Below are positions 49,734 through 59,574 of a DNA stretch of 64,000 nt, in pieces. Under the pieces are notes generated by a model. The model saw only the letters and a program-made list of their open reading frames with translations, ran no database searches and was not told the origin of the DNA. The translations under genes and the position numbers were made by a program. Each line of letters starts with the position of its first letter. Position 1 is the stretch's first letter. The DNA lies in contig NZ_CP043732.1 in assembly GCF_014084045.1 (NCBI RefSeq), positions 434,001-498,000 of the forward strand. The letters are read 5' to 3'. The stretch comes from Microbacterium esteraromaticum (GTDB lineage: Bacteria > Actinomycetota > Actinomycetes > Actinomycetales > Microbacteriaceae).

Positions 49734-51848
49734 TTACTCGCCCTTGGCCTTCTGGACGATCTCGTCGGCCACGGCACGCGGAACCTCAGAGTAGCTGTCG
49801 AACTCCATCGAGTACACAGCACGGCCCGAGGTCTTCGAGCGCAGGTCGCCGATGTAGCCGAACATCTCGGACAGCGGCACCGAAGCGCGCACCACCTTGA
49901 CGCCCTGCGCGTCCTCCATCGACTGGATCTGTCCGCGACGCGAGTTCAGGTCGCCGATGACGTCGCCCATGTACTCCTCGGGAGTACGGACCTCGACGGC
50001 CATCAGCGGCTCGAGCAGCACGGGGTTGGCGCGACGAGCGGCCTCCTTGAAGCCCATGGAGCCCGCGATCTTGAACGCCATCTCCGAGGAGTCGACATCG
50101 TGCGACGCGCCGTCCACGAGGGTGGCCTTGACGCCCACCATCGGGTAGCCGGCGAGCACGCCGACGTTCATCGCGTCCTGGAAGCCTGCGTCCACCGAGG
50201 GGATGTACTCGCGCGGGATGCGTCCACCGGTGACGGCGTTGACGAACTCGTACGTCTTGTCGCCCTCGACCTCGAGCGGCTCGATGTTGAACTGGATCTT
50301 CGCGAACTGACCCGAACCACCGGTCTGCTTCTTGTGCGTGTAGTCGTGCTTCTCGACGGCCTTGCGGATCGTCTCGCGGTACGCGACCTGCGGCTTTCCG
50401 ACGTTGGCCTCGACGCGGAACTCGCGCTTCATGCGGTCCACGAGGATGTCGAGGTGCAGCTCGCCCATGCCCTTGATGGTCGTCTGACCGGTCTCGGGGT
50501 TGAGCTCGGTGCGGAAGGTCGGGTCCTCTTCGGCGAGCTTCTGGATCGCGAGACCCAGCTTCTCCTGGTCGGCCTTCGTCTTCGGCTCGATGGCGACCTC
50601 GATCACCGGCTCCGGGAAGGTCATCGACTCGAGCACGACGGGAGCGGCCGGGTCGGCGAGGGTGTCACCGGTGGTGGTGTCCTTCAGGCCGATGACGGCG
50701 TAGATGTTGCCGGCCGTCAGCTTCTCGACCGGGTTCTCCTTGTTGGCGTGCATCTGGAAGATCTTTCCGATGCGCTCCTTCTTGCCCTTGGTCGAGTTGA
50801 TGACCTGGGCGCCGGACTCGAGCTCGCCCGAGTAGACGCGGACGTAGGTCAGACGACCGAAGAAGGGGTGCACGGCGACCTTGAACGCCAGCGCCGCGAA
50901 GGGGTCCTTCGCGTCGGGGTGACGCTCGATGATCTTCTCCTCGTCCTTCGGGTCGTGCGCCTCGATGGCGGGCACGTCCAGCGGGGACGGAAGGAAGTCG
51001 ATGACGGCGTCGAGCATGGGCTGCACGCCGCGGTTCTTGAACGCCGAGCCGCAGAGCACGGGGTAGATCTCGCTGGCGACGACCATCTTGCGGATGGCGC
51101 CCTTGATCTCGGCGACGGTGAGCTCCTCGCCGCCGAAGAACTTCTCGAGCAGGGCGTCGTCGGTCTCGGCGACGGTCTCGAGCAGCTGCTGACGGTACTC
51201 CTCGGCCTTCTCCTGAAGGTCGGCGGGGATGTCCTGCACCTCGTACGACGCGCCCATGGTCACGTCACCCTTGGCGTCGCCCGGCCAGACCAGCGCGCGC
51301 ATCTCGATGAGGTCGATGACGCCGACGAAGTCGTTCTCGGCGCCGATCGGCAGCTGCAGCACGAGCGGCTTGGCACCGAGGCGGTTCACGATGGTGTCGA
51401 CGGTGTAGTAGAAGTCGGCGCCCAGCTTGTCCATCTTGTTGACGAAGCAGATGCGGGGCACGTTGTACTTGTCGGCCTGACGCCACACGGTCTCGGACTG
51501 GGGCTCGACGCCCTCCTTGCCGTCGAAGACGGCGACCGCGCCGTCGAGGACGCGCAGCGAGCGCTCGACCTCGACCGTGAAGTCGACGTGACCGGGGGTG
51601 TCGATGATGTTGATCTGGTTCTTGTTCCAGAAGCAGGTCACGGCGGCCGACGTGATCGTGATGCCGCGCTCCTTCTCCTGCTCCATCCAGTCCGTCGTCG
51701 ACGCGCCGTCGTGGGTCTCGCCGAGCTTGTGGTTGACACCCGTGTAGAACAGGATGCGCTCGGTGGTGGTGGTCTTGCCGGCATCGATGTGGGCCATGAT
51801 GCCGATGTTGCGGACCTTGCTCAGGTCGGTGAGCACTTCTTGTGCCAC
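49734..51848 (-). CDS. fusA: Elongation factor G
   Basis: The 704-residue translocase GTPase has [31 protein letters not shown] and [10 protein letters not shown]. Start is GTG at 51848 with GGAGGAACC upstream. All five domains are represented and length is normal. Confidence 0.99.
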   Translation of the reverse strand: MAQEVLTDLSKVRNIGIMAHIDAGKTTTTERILFYTGVNHKLGETHDGASTTDWMEQEKERGITITSAAVTCFWNKNQINIIDTPGHVDFTVEVERSLRVLDGAVAVFDGKEGVEPQSETVWRQADKYNVPRICFVNKMDKLGADFYYTVDTIVNRLGAKPLVLQLPIGAENDFVGVIDLIEMRALVWPGDAKGDVTMGASYEVQDIPADLQEKAEEYRQQLLETVAETDDALLEKFFGGEELTVAEIKGAIRKMVVASEIYPVLCGSAFKNRGVQPMLDAVIDFLPSPLDVPAIEAHDPKDEEKIIERHPDAKDPFAALAFKVAVHPFFGRLTYVRVYSGELESGAQVINSTKGKKERIGKIFQMHANKENPVEKLTAGNIYAVIGLKDTTTGDTLADPAAPVVLESMTFPEPVIEVAIEPKTKADQEKLGLAIQKLAEEDPTFRTELNPETGQTTIKGMGELHLDILVDRMKREFRVEANVGKPQVAYRETIRKAVEKHDYTHKKQTGGSGQFAKIQFNIEPLEVEGDKTYEFVNAVTGGRIPREYIPSVDAGFQDAMNVGVLAGYPMVGVKATLVDGASHDVDSSEMAFKIAGSMGFKEAARRANPVLLEPLMAVEVRTPEEYMGDVIGDLNSRRGQIQSMEDAQGVKVVRASVPLSEMFGYIGDLRSKTSGRAVYSMEFDSYSEVPRAVADEIVQKAKGE

Positions 51849-51889
51849 GGGGGTTCCTCCGGGATGGTTCAGGAACGAACAGAGAGTGG

Positions 51890-51919
51890 GAGCGGATGCC
51901 GATCGCTCGGCATCCGCTC
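51890..51919 (-). terminator. Intra-operon hairpin between rpsG and fusA
   Basis: 13-bp perfect arms (GAGCGGATGCCGA / TCGGCATCCGCTC) around TCGC lie six bases after rpsG. It may act as an attenuator or mRNA-processing site. Confidence 0.6.
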
Positions 51920-51925
51920 AGCCCT

Positions 51926-52396
51926 TTACCAGCGGTAGTGGGCGAAGGCGCGGTTCGACTCGGCCATCTTGTGGGTGTCCTCGCGGCGCTTGACCGCGGC
52001 ACCCAGACCGTTCGATGCGTCGAGGATCTCGTTCTGCAGACGCTCGGTCATCGTCTTCTCACGACGGCCCTTCGCGTAGCTGACCAGCCAGCGCAGCGCG
52101 AGGGTGTTCGCGCGGTGCGGCTTGACCTCGACGGGAACCTGGTAGGTCGAGCCGCCGACGCGGCGGCTGCGGACCTCGAGGGTCGGGCGCACGTTGTCGA
52201 GCGCCTTCTTGAGGGTGGCGACGGCGTCCTGGCCGTTCTTCGCCTCGACACCGCGGAGGGCGCCGTAGACGATGGACTCGGCGAGCGACTTCTTGCCGTC
52301 GACGAGGATCTTGTTCACCAGCGAGGTGACGATCGGGGCGCCGTAGACCGGGTCGTTGACGACGGGGCGCTTGGGTGCGGGTCCCTTACGAGGCAT
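51926..52396 (-). CDS. rpsG: Ribosomal protein S7
   Basis: The 156-residue product has [20 protein letters not shown] and [20 protein letters not shown]. It organises the 30S head and E site. Confidence 0.98.
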   Translation of the reverse strand: MPRKGPAPKRPVVNDPVYGAPIVTSLVNKILVDGKKSLAESIVYGALRGVEAKNGQDAVATLKKALDNVRPTLEVRSRRVGGSTYQVPVEVKPHRANTLALRWLVSYAKGRREKTMTERLQNEILDASNGLGAAVKRREDTHKMAESNRAFAHYRW

Positions 52397-52401
52397 CTGA
52401 C

Positions 52402-52770
52402 TCAGCCCTTCTTCGCGCCGTAGCGGGAACGAGCCTGCTTACGGTTCTTCACTGCCTGGGTGTCGAGCGCACCACGGACGATCTTGTAGCGGACACCGGG
52501 GAGGTCCTTCACACGACCACCGCGGACGAGCACGAGCGAGTGCTCCTGCAGGTTGTGGCCCTCGCCGGGGATGTAGGCGGTCACCTCGGTGCCGTTGCGG
52601 AGCTTCACACGAGCGACCTTGCGCATCGCCGAGTTCGGCTTCTTCGGGGTGGTGGTGTACACACGGGTGCACACGCCGGCCTGCTGCGGGTTCGCCTTAA
52701 GGGCGGGCGCCTTGGTCTTCGAGACCTTGGGCGAGCGTCCCTTGCGAACCAACTGCTGAATAGTTGGCAC
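52402..52770 (-). CDS. rpsL: Ribosomal protein S12
   Basis: The 122-residue product has [20 protein letters not shown], the decoding segment [18 protein letters not shown] (lysine at the usual streptomycin position) and [15 protein letters not shown]. First gene of the str operon. Confidence 0.98.
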   Translation of the reverse strand: MPTIQQLVRKGRSPKVSKTKAPALKANPQQAGVCTRVYTTTPKKPNSAMRKVARVKLRNGTEVTAYIPGEGHNLQEHSLVLVRGGRVKDLPGVRYKIVRGALDTQAVKNRKQARSRYGAKKG

Positions 52771-52830
52771 GTTCTCTCCTCATAGTGCTGCACGGTGACA
52801 GCGTGATGGGTTTCACATCATGACCCACCG

Positions 52831-52850
52831 GCTCGACAGAGGAGTCGAGC
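52831..52850 (-). promoter_or_regulatory. Hairpin in the rpsL leader
   Basis: GCTCGAC-N6-GTCGAGC lies in the roughly 155-base untranslated leader of rpsL. It is bordered by four T residues on the plus strand, which would be A residues in the leader transcript, so it is not a terminator for rpsL. Confidence 0.4.
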
Positions 52851-52934
52851 TTTTGGTGTGATGGGTATGCCGTGGGGGCGAACCGACGGTGCCGGCGCCC
52901 TGCGTGCGCGCACAGTCGTGCACACACCCGATCA

Positions 52935-52964
52935 AGTGTAAGGGCGGCGGGCCGTGGCGGTCAA
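52935..52964 (-). promoter_or_regulatory. Promoter of str operon (rpsL)
   Basis: On the minus strand TTGACC (52959-52964) and TACACT (52935-52940) are 18 bp apart, the best -35/-10 pair upstream of rpsL. Confidence 0.7.
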
Positions 52965-52985
52965 ATGAGCAGGACGGATGCTGTG

Positions 52986-53675
52986 CTACGGGGTGTCCGG
53001 GTCGAACGGGGAGTCCAGAGCCTCGCTCAGCTCCGCGAGCATCGCCTCGATCTGCGGCTCGACGTACTGCGAGATCGCGGACTGCACGGCGAGCCTGTGG
53101 CGCAGCAGCAGACCGCATATCTCGCGCCCGATCATGTTCGCGTACTCGTCGGCGAGCGCGACCTCCTGTCGCAGCGCCGTCTTCGCGTCGTCGGACAGCG
53201 GCGGCAGGGGCGGCAGCTCGGCCGCGGCCTCGTCTGCCATTCCCGCGACGGTGAACAGGAAGGGCGCTCCCGGCACCGGATCGGGGTCGAGCGGCATCCC
53301 CTCGTACTCGGGATCGAGCCCCTCCCCCGGCCGGTACGCGCGCGACCGGTTCCTGGCGGCCTGGTGGTCGAGCTCAGCCTGCAGCATCGGCAGGTTCCGC
53401 GCGGTGTACTCCGCGACCGCCTGGTCGACGATCGCCTTGATGCGGGTCGAGAGCCCGTGCTGCACGCCGTGCGGCACGTTGCCGCCGATGCCGGCCGCCG
53501 AGAGGACCGGCGAGCCGAGGCAGCGCCGGCACGGAGCGACGCGGCCCCGGTGGGTGGCCGGAGCCCAGCGCGGCACCCAGCGCAGCCAGGCCTCTACGGC
53601 CTGGCTCACCTGGGATTCCAGCGACCTCTCCACGAATACAGAGTAGAGCGGTCGGGTCGCCGAGCGGCGCTTCAT
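52986..53675 (-). CDS. Hypothetical protein
   Basis: The 229-residue product reads ESQVSQAVEAWLRWVPRWAP, then a CRRCLG motif and a long, probably helical C-terminal half ending EAMLAELSEALDSPFDPDTP. No membrane segment and no known family recognised. The two close Cys residues could bind a metal but lack a second pair. The ATG at 53675 is the first in frame; a shorter start (GTG about 53628) is possible. Its stop is just 22 bases before the str operon -35 box. Confidence 0.6.
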   Translation of the reverse strand: MKRRSATRPLYSVFVERSLESQVSQAVEAWLRWVPRWAPATHRGRVAPCRRCLGSPVLSAAGIGGNVPHGVQHGLSTRIKAIVDQAVAEYTARNLPMLQAELDHQAARNRSRAYRPGEGLDPEYEGMPLDPDPVPGAPFLFTVAGMADEAAAELPPLPPLSDDAKTALRQEVALADEYANMIGREICGLLLRHRLAVQSAISQYVEPQIEAMLAELSEALDSPFDPDTP

Positions 53676-53694
53676 CCCGACGGCGGCGCGTCCG

Positions 53695-54186
53695 TCACTC
53701 GGAGTCGTCGCGCTCCCATGGCCACCGCGGGGTGCCGGAACGTGCGTGGCGGAGTCCGACCGCGATCCACCCGGCGATCAGGGCGGCGACCACGACGACG
53801 ACGCTGGATCCGCGCACGACGATCTGCGATGCCGCCGCGGCCGCGTGCGCGATGCCCGAGCCCCCGACGAGCGCAGAGAGCCAGACGGCGGCGAGGTGGG
53901 CGAGGGCGGTGCCCACCGCAATCAGCACGACCGCGCCGAACGACGGACGCCGCCTTCTCAGCAGCGGCGCGATCATCAGGGCGAAGGCCCCGATGGCGAC
54001 GGCCATGCCGACGATCCCCGGCCACAGGGTCAGGCCCTCGACGGAGATGATCGCGATATCGGCGAAGAACGACAGCATCCCCAGCCCGAGGATTCCGAGA
54101 GCACCGAAGCAGACGGTGCCGACCACGCCGGCGAGAAGCGCGGAGACCCCCACCGGCGCGGGGCCGTGGGGGTCTCCTGTGGTCAT
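53695..54186 (-). CDS. Hypothetical membrane protein, four helices
   Basis: The 163-residue product has four hydrophobic segments and short basic loops (LLRRRRPSF) with a polar C-terminus. Family unknown. It lies 15 bp after the next membrane gene and probably shares its transcript. Confidence 0.65.
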   Translation of the reverse strand: MTTGDPHGPAPVGVSALLAGVVGTVCFGALGILGLGMLSFFADIAIISVEGLTLWPGIVGMAVAIGAFALMIAPLLRRRRPSFGAVVLIAVGTALAHLAAVWLSALVGGSGIAHAAAAASQIVVRGSSVVVVVAALIAGWIAVGLRHARSGTPRWPWERDDSE

Positions 54187-54201
54187 GACGTCACCCTACG
54201 C

Positions 54202-55302
54202 TCATCGCAGGGCGGCGGGACCCGCTTCCAGCGTGCGCTCGTACTCCGCCTGCGCCTCGGCGTTGAGCCTCTTCTTCTTGGCGCCGCTGCGCGCGACCCA
54301 CGCGCCGAACCAGATGGTGAGCTCGCGGGCGAAGATGAACGATGCGATGGCGAGCGGTGCGAGCAGCTGCTCGTTCACCAGTTCGACCGAGTCGGCCGCG
54401 TTGATCCGCCAGAACGGCGCCTGGAACAGCTGACCGAGGATGTAGCCGCCGTACGTGGCGATCGCCACCAGCAGGCCGAGGGTGACCCACTTGCCCCAGC
54501 GAGCGCGGTTGATGAACGCGCCGAGCAGCCAGAACGAGAGGAAGAACACGGCCACCGGAACCCAGAACGACCAGGTGGTCAGCGGGGCGAGCGCCGCCGT
54601 GCCGACGTTCTCGCCCGTGACCTCGCCGCGCAGTGCTCCGAAGCCCAGGATCGCGCCGAGGTAGAGGATGGCGAAGGCGACGGACGCCACGAGGCCGATC
54701 GCGCCGGCAGCACCGCGGTTGCCCAGCTCTCGCGGCGGCTCAGGCGCCTGCACGAAGATCGGCTGCGGAGCCGGATGCGGTGCGATGGGCTCGGCCGGAA
54801 CCACCTGCGTCGCGGCGCTGGAGGCCGCGGCTGCGTATGCGGTGTCCGCGACCGTGGGGTGGTGGTGCTCGCGGTCGGTGTCGATGACCCTGGTCGCGTC
54901 GGCGTCGTCGGTGTCGGACGCCGTGCGGGTCTCGTCGACGGCGCCGGCTGCATGGTCCCCCGCGACGGCGTCGCGGTGCGAGTCCACCCGATCGGCGTCG
55001 ACCGCGGCGGCATCAGGCTCGGCGAGGCCGACGTCCTCGCGATCCGCGTCGGTTCGGGACGTATCGGCGGGCGACGCGACATCGCTCGCCTCGACGGGCT
55101 CGGAGGCGCCGAAGGTGCCGGGATAGTCGCGCTCAGCAGCCTCGAACGCCTCCATGTCGGGGTCGGAGGGGTTCGCCTCGGCATCCGGACCCGAAACGTC
55201 GCCGCGGGCAGCGGCAGCAGCGTCGAGACCCTCGTTGGCACGGCCGACGACGTCGTCCACGTCGTGGTGCTTCTCGTTCTTGGGAACCTCGGGGTCGCTC
55301 AT
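54202..55302 (-). CDS. Hypothetical membrane protein with long acidic disordered N-terminus
   Basis: Of 366 residues the first 195 or so are rich in Asp, Ala, Glu, Thr and His and look disordered. A Pro-rich stretch (APHPAPQPIF) leads into four transmembrane segments and a basic tail (RSGAKKKRLNAEAQAEYERT). No family recognised. The ATG follows AGGAGAGGCG. Confidence 0.7.
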   Translation of the reverse strand: MSDPEVPKNEKHHDVDDVVGRANEGLDAAAAARGDVSGPDAEANPSDPDMEAFEAAERDYPGTFGASEPVEASDVASPADTSRTDADREDVGLAEPDAAAVDADRVDSHRDAVAGDHAAGAVDETRTASDTDDADATRVIDTDREHHHPTVADTAYAAAASSAATQVVPAEPIAPHPAPQPIFVQAPEPPRELGNRGAAGAIGLVASVAFAILYLGAILGFGALRGEVTGENVGTAALAPLTTWSFWVPVAVFFLSFWLLGAFINRARWGKWVTLGLLVAIATYGGYILGQLFQAPFWRINAADSVELVNEQLLAPLAIASFIFARELTIWFGAWVARSGAKKKRLNAEAQAEYERTLEAGPAALR

Positions 55303-55410
55303 GTGATCGCCTCTCCTGATAGATGCACACCGAGGCTAGCGCCGCGCGCGATCCGCGCCGCGCAGGCGTGCCGATGTGTCCGGGATATCGGCGTCAGGAC
55401 GCGGGCAGCG

Positions 55411-55569
55411 TCACCGGGGAACCGTGCCGTCGAGGAGGTGGCCGACCATGAAGAGCAGCCCTGGTCCTGCCGGGAGGGAGATCCAGAGGAGGGCTCCGAC
55501 GACGGCGGCGCACAGCAGTCCGACGATCCAGCTGATCGCCAGGTTGCGCCCTCCCACCCGTGCCGCCAT
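55411..55569 (-). CDS. Small 52-residue membrane protein
   Basis: The frame from ATG 55569 reads MAARVGGRNLAISWIVGLLC followed by a second hydrophobic run (GALLWISLPAGPGLLFMVGH) and stops at 55411. The hydrophobic pattern and typical codon use suggest a real gene although it is below 60 codons. Role unknown. The rest of the 55303-55658 gap shows nothing else. Confidence 0.5.
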   Translation of the reverse strand: MAARVGGRNLAISWIVGLLCAAVVGALLWISLPAGPGLLFMVGHLLDGTVPR

Positions 55570-55650
55570 GTGCACACGGTACGCCTCGGAGCGACCGGAG
55601 CCCGGTATCCGGCCATCGTGTCTTCCGCTGTCTTGTGTCGCATGCTAGCT

Positions 55651-55664
55651 TGTCACGCATGACA
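55651..55664 (+). promoter_or_regulatory. Palindrome over the PadR start codon
   Basis: TGTCA-CGCA-TGACA overlaps the ATG at 55659. TAGCTT lies seven bases ahead of the ATG and TTCCGC 17 bp before that, with no ribosome binding site, so the message may be leaderless. Self-repression by PadR is inferred. Confidence 0.45.
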
Positions 55665-55994
55665 GTGGACGTCGGGGCGCAGATGCGCAAGGGGGTGGTC
55701 GAGTACTGCGTGCTCGGGCTGCTCTCCCGCGAGCCCATGTACGGCTGGCGGCTCGCCGAGTCGCTCACCGACGCCGGGCTGATCGCGAGCATCGGCACCC
55801 TGTACCCGCTGCTCGCCCGCCTGCGCGAGAACGGATGGGTGTCGACCTTCGACCAGCCGTCCGAATCGGGCCCTGTGCGCCGCTACTACCGTCTGACCGA
55901 GACGGGCATCGCCCAGCTCGCACTGTTCCGCGAGCAGTGGGCGCCCTTCGCCCTCACCGTCTCGTCGCTCGTGAGAGAGGACCGACCATCATGA
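55659..55994 (+). CDS. PadR-family transcriptional regulator
   Basis: The 111-residue winged helix-turn-helix protein has VVEYCVLGLLSREPMYGWRL, GTLYPLLARLRENGWV and RRYYRLTETG, the PadR hallmarks. Its stop overlaps the next ATG by four bases (ATGA), the usual PadR plus HAAS-domain pairing. Confidence 0.92.
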   Translation: MTVDVGAQMRKGVVEYCVLGLLSREPMYGWRLAESLTDAGLIASIGTLYPLLARLRENGWVSTFDQPSESGPVRRYYRLTETGIAQLALFREQWAPFALTVSSLVREDRPS

Positions 55995-56599
55995 CGATCG
56001 CAGCCGACTACCTCGCCCGCCTCGATGCGGCGCTGAGCGAGGTGCCGCACGGGATCGCCTCCGAGATCCGCGACGGCATCGCGGAAGAGCTCTCGGGCCT
56101 CGACGCGGACGCCGCTGTCAGACGGATCGCCCAGCTCGGCGATCCCGCCGACATCGCCCGCGAGGCGATGGATGCGTCGGCGCACAGCCCCGCTGCACCG
56201 CCCGTGGCCGCACCGTCCGTCGGCCCGCCCGCCCCGCGTCCGCCGCTCACACGCTCGAGGGGGTACGCGATCGCCGCGGCGATAGTGCTGGGAGTGGGCG
56301 GGTTCGTCGTGCCGTTCGCCGGATGGTTCGCCGGGGTCGCGATGGTGCTCACCTGCGGACTGTGGCGAACGGCCGAGAAGCTCATCGCCGTGCTGCTGCC
56401 CTTCGCCACGATCGCTCTGATCGCGGTGATATCGGCATTGGCATCCTGGCTCGGCGGTCCGCCCGATCAGGTGGACGTCGCGAACCCTCTCATGGCGGGC
56501 CTCAACGGATGGCACTCGATCGTGCTGCTCAGCTTCATCCTGTTCCCGGTGTGCGGGCTGTGGCTGCTCTGGCGACTGCGCGGACGCTCCGCCGGGTGA
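55991..56599 (+). CDS. HAAS-domain membrane protein, PadR partner
   Basis: The 202-residue product has an N-terminal HAAS-type domain (LARLDAALSEVPHGIASEI to GDPADIAREAM), a Pro/Ala linker, and four transmembrane helices. Such proteins accompany PadR regulators and may sense envelope state or hold the regulator at the membrane. Confidence 0.8.
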   Translation: MTIAADYLARLDAALSEVPHGIASEIRDGIAEELSGLDADAAVRRIAQLGDPADIAREAMDASAHSPAAPPVAAPSVGPPAPRPPLTRSRGYAIAAAIVLGVGGFVVPFAGWFAGVAMVLTCGLWRTAEKLIAVLLPFATIALIAVISALASWLGGPPDQVDVANPLMAGLNGWHSIVLLSFILFPVCGLWLLWRLRGRSAG

Positions 56600-56619
56600 G
56601 CCGCCACAGCCCAGCGGAG

Positions 56620-58501
56620 TCAGGGCGCGACCACCCCTGGCAGCGACCATGCGGCGAAGGCCGGGCCGTCGGCGGCGAGCGCGACGGCTCCGTCCGATGC
56701 CACGGCCAGCGTCGCATCGCCGTGGAGCAGATCGGCCTCGGTCGCACCGGACAGGGCTGACGGGGCGAGCGCGACATCCGCTCCCCGCGAGTGGCCAGGA
56801 CGAGCACACTCTCCTCGGCGCTCTCGCGCACGAACACGACCGTCTCGTCGTCGACATGCAGCCACCGCATGCCGCCGGTGCCGAGCACCGGATGCGCTCG
56901 TCGCAATCCGACCAGCGACCGGTACACGGCCAGGGCGGACGCCGGCGCCGACTCGTGCTGCCGCGACCACGGCATCGGCGTGCGGCTGACCTCGCCGTCG
57001 GCGCCGGTGAGCCCGAACTCGTCGCCGGCGTACACGACGGGCAGGCCCGGCAGCGTCATCGACAGACCAACGGCCAGCGGCACCGTTCCCGGCGCCGCGT
57101 TCGTGGCGAAACGACCCGTGTCGTGGGTGTCGAGCGGCTGCATGTTCGCAAGCCGCACGCGCCACGGCACTCCGGCGGTGAACCGGGTCACCGCCGCGGC
57201 GAATTCCGCGGCCGTGTACGACGGGATGCCGCCGATCGGCTGCCCGAAGAACCAGGGCTCCGTGCGCTGCTCTCCCTCGGCCGTGAGATACGGCTCGCCG
57301 GTCGGCTCGCTCAGCCATGCCCACAGCGGCCGCGTGAACGACGGGTAGGTCATGGCGCCGTGCCAGCCGTCGCCCTGGAGGTCGCTGGCGGCGTCGTTGG
57401 TGGATTCTCCGAGGAGGACGGCATCCGGGTTGATGCGCAGCATCGTCTCGCGGAACAGCTGGCGTACCTCTGCGTTCAGGTCGACGTCGCCGAGTCGGCC
57501 GGTCATGTTCGCCACGTCGATGCGCCATCCGTCGATCGAGTAGGGCGGCTTCAGCCACTTCGCGACGACCGAGTCCTCAGCGGTGACGAACCGCTCGCGC
57601 AGCGCCTCCGACGCCCAATTGAACTTCGGCAGCGTCGGCACCCCCAGCCAGGACTCGTATGTCGTGTTGCCCTCGTCGGTGAAGTAGTAGAAGGTCTCGG
57701 TCGCGGCACCCGGGTTGCCGAGCGCACGCTGGAACCACTCGTGGCGGTCGCCCGAATGGTTGCTGGTCAGGTCGCCGATGACCCGGATGCCGCGGGCGTG
57801 GCATTCCTCGATGAGACGGATGTACGCCTCGTCGCCGCCGAGCAGCGGGTCGATCGAGTCGAAGCTCGCGGCGTCGTAGCGGTGGTTGGACGCCGCCGGG
57901 AAGACGGGGGTCAGGTACAGCAGGTCGACGCCGAGCGAGACGAGGTGATCGAGATGCTCGACGATGCCAGGAAGGTCGCCGCCGTAGAACTGCTGCGACC
58001 GCCCCGGCATGACCGGGTCGACCGGATCATCCCACGAGGCGGCGATGGCCCACTCGGGTGTCGGGTGCTCATCCGCCTGGGGCGAGCGCGCGAACCGGTC
58101 GGGGAACACCTGGTACATCACCGATCCGCTCAGCCACGCCGGAGGGGCGGGGTGGGCGACGAGAGCGAAGTCCTCGGCGTCCAGCACCTCGAGCGTGTGG
58201 ACCCCCGTCTGGTTCAGCCACTCGACCCGCCCGCTCTCGTGCACCAGCACGAAGCGGTAGCCGTGGCGCCTGTTGCCCACGGTCACGGGCGCCTCCCACC
58301 AGTCCCACCCGTCGGCGGTGCCGATGCGCACGGCGTCGGTCCACGCCGGCTCGTGGTCGGGGTTCGATCGAGTGCGGACAGCGGCCAGGGGGCCGTAGCC
58401 GACGGGAACACGCAGCCTCACGTGCACGGTCTCCCCCAGTTCGGGGCATCGTTGGACACGTACAGGGGCGAGCCGTCGTGGTGTGGGAGCAGAGCGGACA
58501 T
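56620..58501 (-). CDS. GH13 amylase/maltogenic-type enzyme with two apparent frameshifts
   Basis: The main frame (58427 to about 56786) carries the GH13 regions DLTSNHSGDRHEW, GWRIDVANM (nucleophile D), LLGESTND (acid/base E) and DTHDTGRF. The natural N-terminus (MSALLPHHDGSPLYVSNDAP from ATG 58501) joins it only if one base is added in the four-base run 58443-58446. The natural C-terminus (ADVALAPSALSGATEADLLH, stop 56620) joins only if one base is added in 56783-56786. With both, a 627-residue protein results. Probably intracellular maltodextrin hydrolysis; last gene of the ABC operon. Confidence 0.85.
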
Positions 58502-58634
58502 GGTGGGCCTTTCATGGATGACGACGGTGCTACCCGTCTGAAGCGACGTGGTTGCACAGCCGTGGCCATGACAGAGCCCTTGAGTTGTCTGTTCTCGAGC
58601 GATTCTCGCACGGGCGCCTGGCCCGCGGACGTCG

Positions 58635-59573
58635 CTACTTCACGCTGCCGGCGGTGAGCCCGCCGACGATGTACTTCTGCAGTGCGAGGAACAGCGCCAC
58701 CGGCAGGATCGCGGCGAGCACCGCGCCGGCGGCGAACACGCTCCAGTTCTTCGAGAACTCGTCCGCGACGAACCGGTACAGCCCGACCGCGAGGGTCTGC
58801 TTGTCGGGGTCGATGAGGATGACGCTCGCGAGGACGAACTCGCTCGAGGTGCCGATGAAGCTGAGCAGGCCGACGACGGCGAGGATGGGGGCGACCAGCC
58901 GCAGGATGATCGTGAAGAAGATCCGGGCGTGACCGGCCCCGTCGATCTTCGCCGCTTCGTCGATCGAGGCCGGAACGGTGTTGAAGAAGCCGTACATGAG
59001 ATAGGTGTTCGCGCCCAGCGCGCCACCGAGGTACACCATGATCAGGCCGATCTGGGTGTTCAGGCCGATCGCCGGGAAGATGTCGCTGATCGTCACCATG
59101 ATCAGGAAGATGGCGACCATCGCGAGCATCTGCGGGAACATCTGCACGACGAGCAGCGATGTGAGCGTGAAGCGCCGCCCCCTGAAGCGCATGCGCGAGA
59201 AGCTGTAGGCGGCCAGCGCCCCGAGCAGCACCGTGAACACCGACGTCGTGAGACCGATGACGAGGGTGTTGAGGAACCACGCGCCGTACGGCTGCGAGGG
59301 GTTCTGGAACAGTTCGGCGTAGCTGCCGAAGTCCCAGCTGCTGAACAGCGAGTTGGCGGTCAGCAGCGTGCCGCCCGGGTTCAACGATGCGCTGAAGACG
59401 TACAGGAGCGGGAACAGCGCGAACACGGTCGCGACGATTCCGACGAGGTGCCGCCAGCCCGTCTCACGGAAGTACTTGCGGAAGGGGCGGCGCGGCTCCT
59501 GGCCCTCGCCGCGCACTCCGGCCTGAGCGGTGGTCGCGCGCGTGGCCGGCGCGGTGGTCTGCGAGGTGCTCAT
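58635..59573 (-). CDS. malG: Sugar ABC transporter permease, MalG type
   Basis: The 312-residue product has six transmembrane segments and the ATPase-contact EAA loop DEAAKIDGAGHARIFFTIIL. It ends with the MalG-like KYIVGGLTAGSVK. It partners the MalF-type gene one base upstream. No ATPase gene lies in the operon, so a shared MsiK-type ATPase elsewhere is likely. Confidence 0.92.
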   Translation of the reverse strand: MSTSQTTAPATRATTAQAGVRGEGQEPRRPFRKYFRETGWRHLVGIVATVFALFPLLYVFSASLNPGGTLLTANSLFSSWDFGSYAELFQNPSQPYGAWFLNTLVIGLTTSVFTVLLGALAAYSFSRMRFRGRRFTLTSLLVVQMFPQMLAMVAIFLIMVTISDIFPAIGLNTQIGLIMVYLGGALGANTYLMYGFFNTVPASIDEAAKIDGAGHARIFFTIILRLVAPILAVVGLLSFIGTSSEFVLASVILIDPDKQTLAVGLYRFVADEFSKNWSVFAAGAVLAAILPVALFLALQKYIVGGLTAGSVK

Positions 59574-59574
59574 G

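Noticed and set aside
49692-51938. 748-residue plus-strand frame opposite fusA
   Set aside because: Mirror of the strongly biased fusA codons, no domain signature.
56649-58541. 630-residue plus-strand frame opposite the GH13 gene
   Set aside because: Antisense shadow; GH13 catalytic motifs are on the minus strand.
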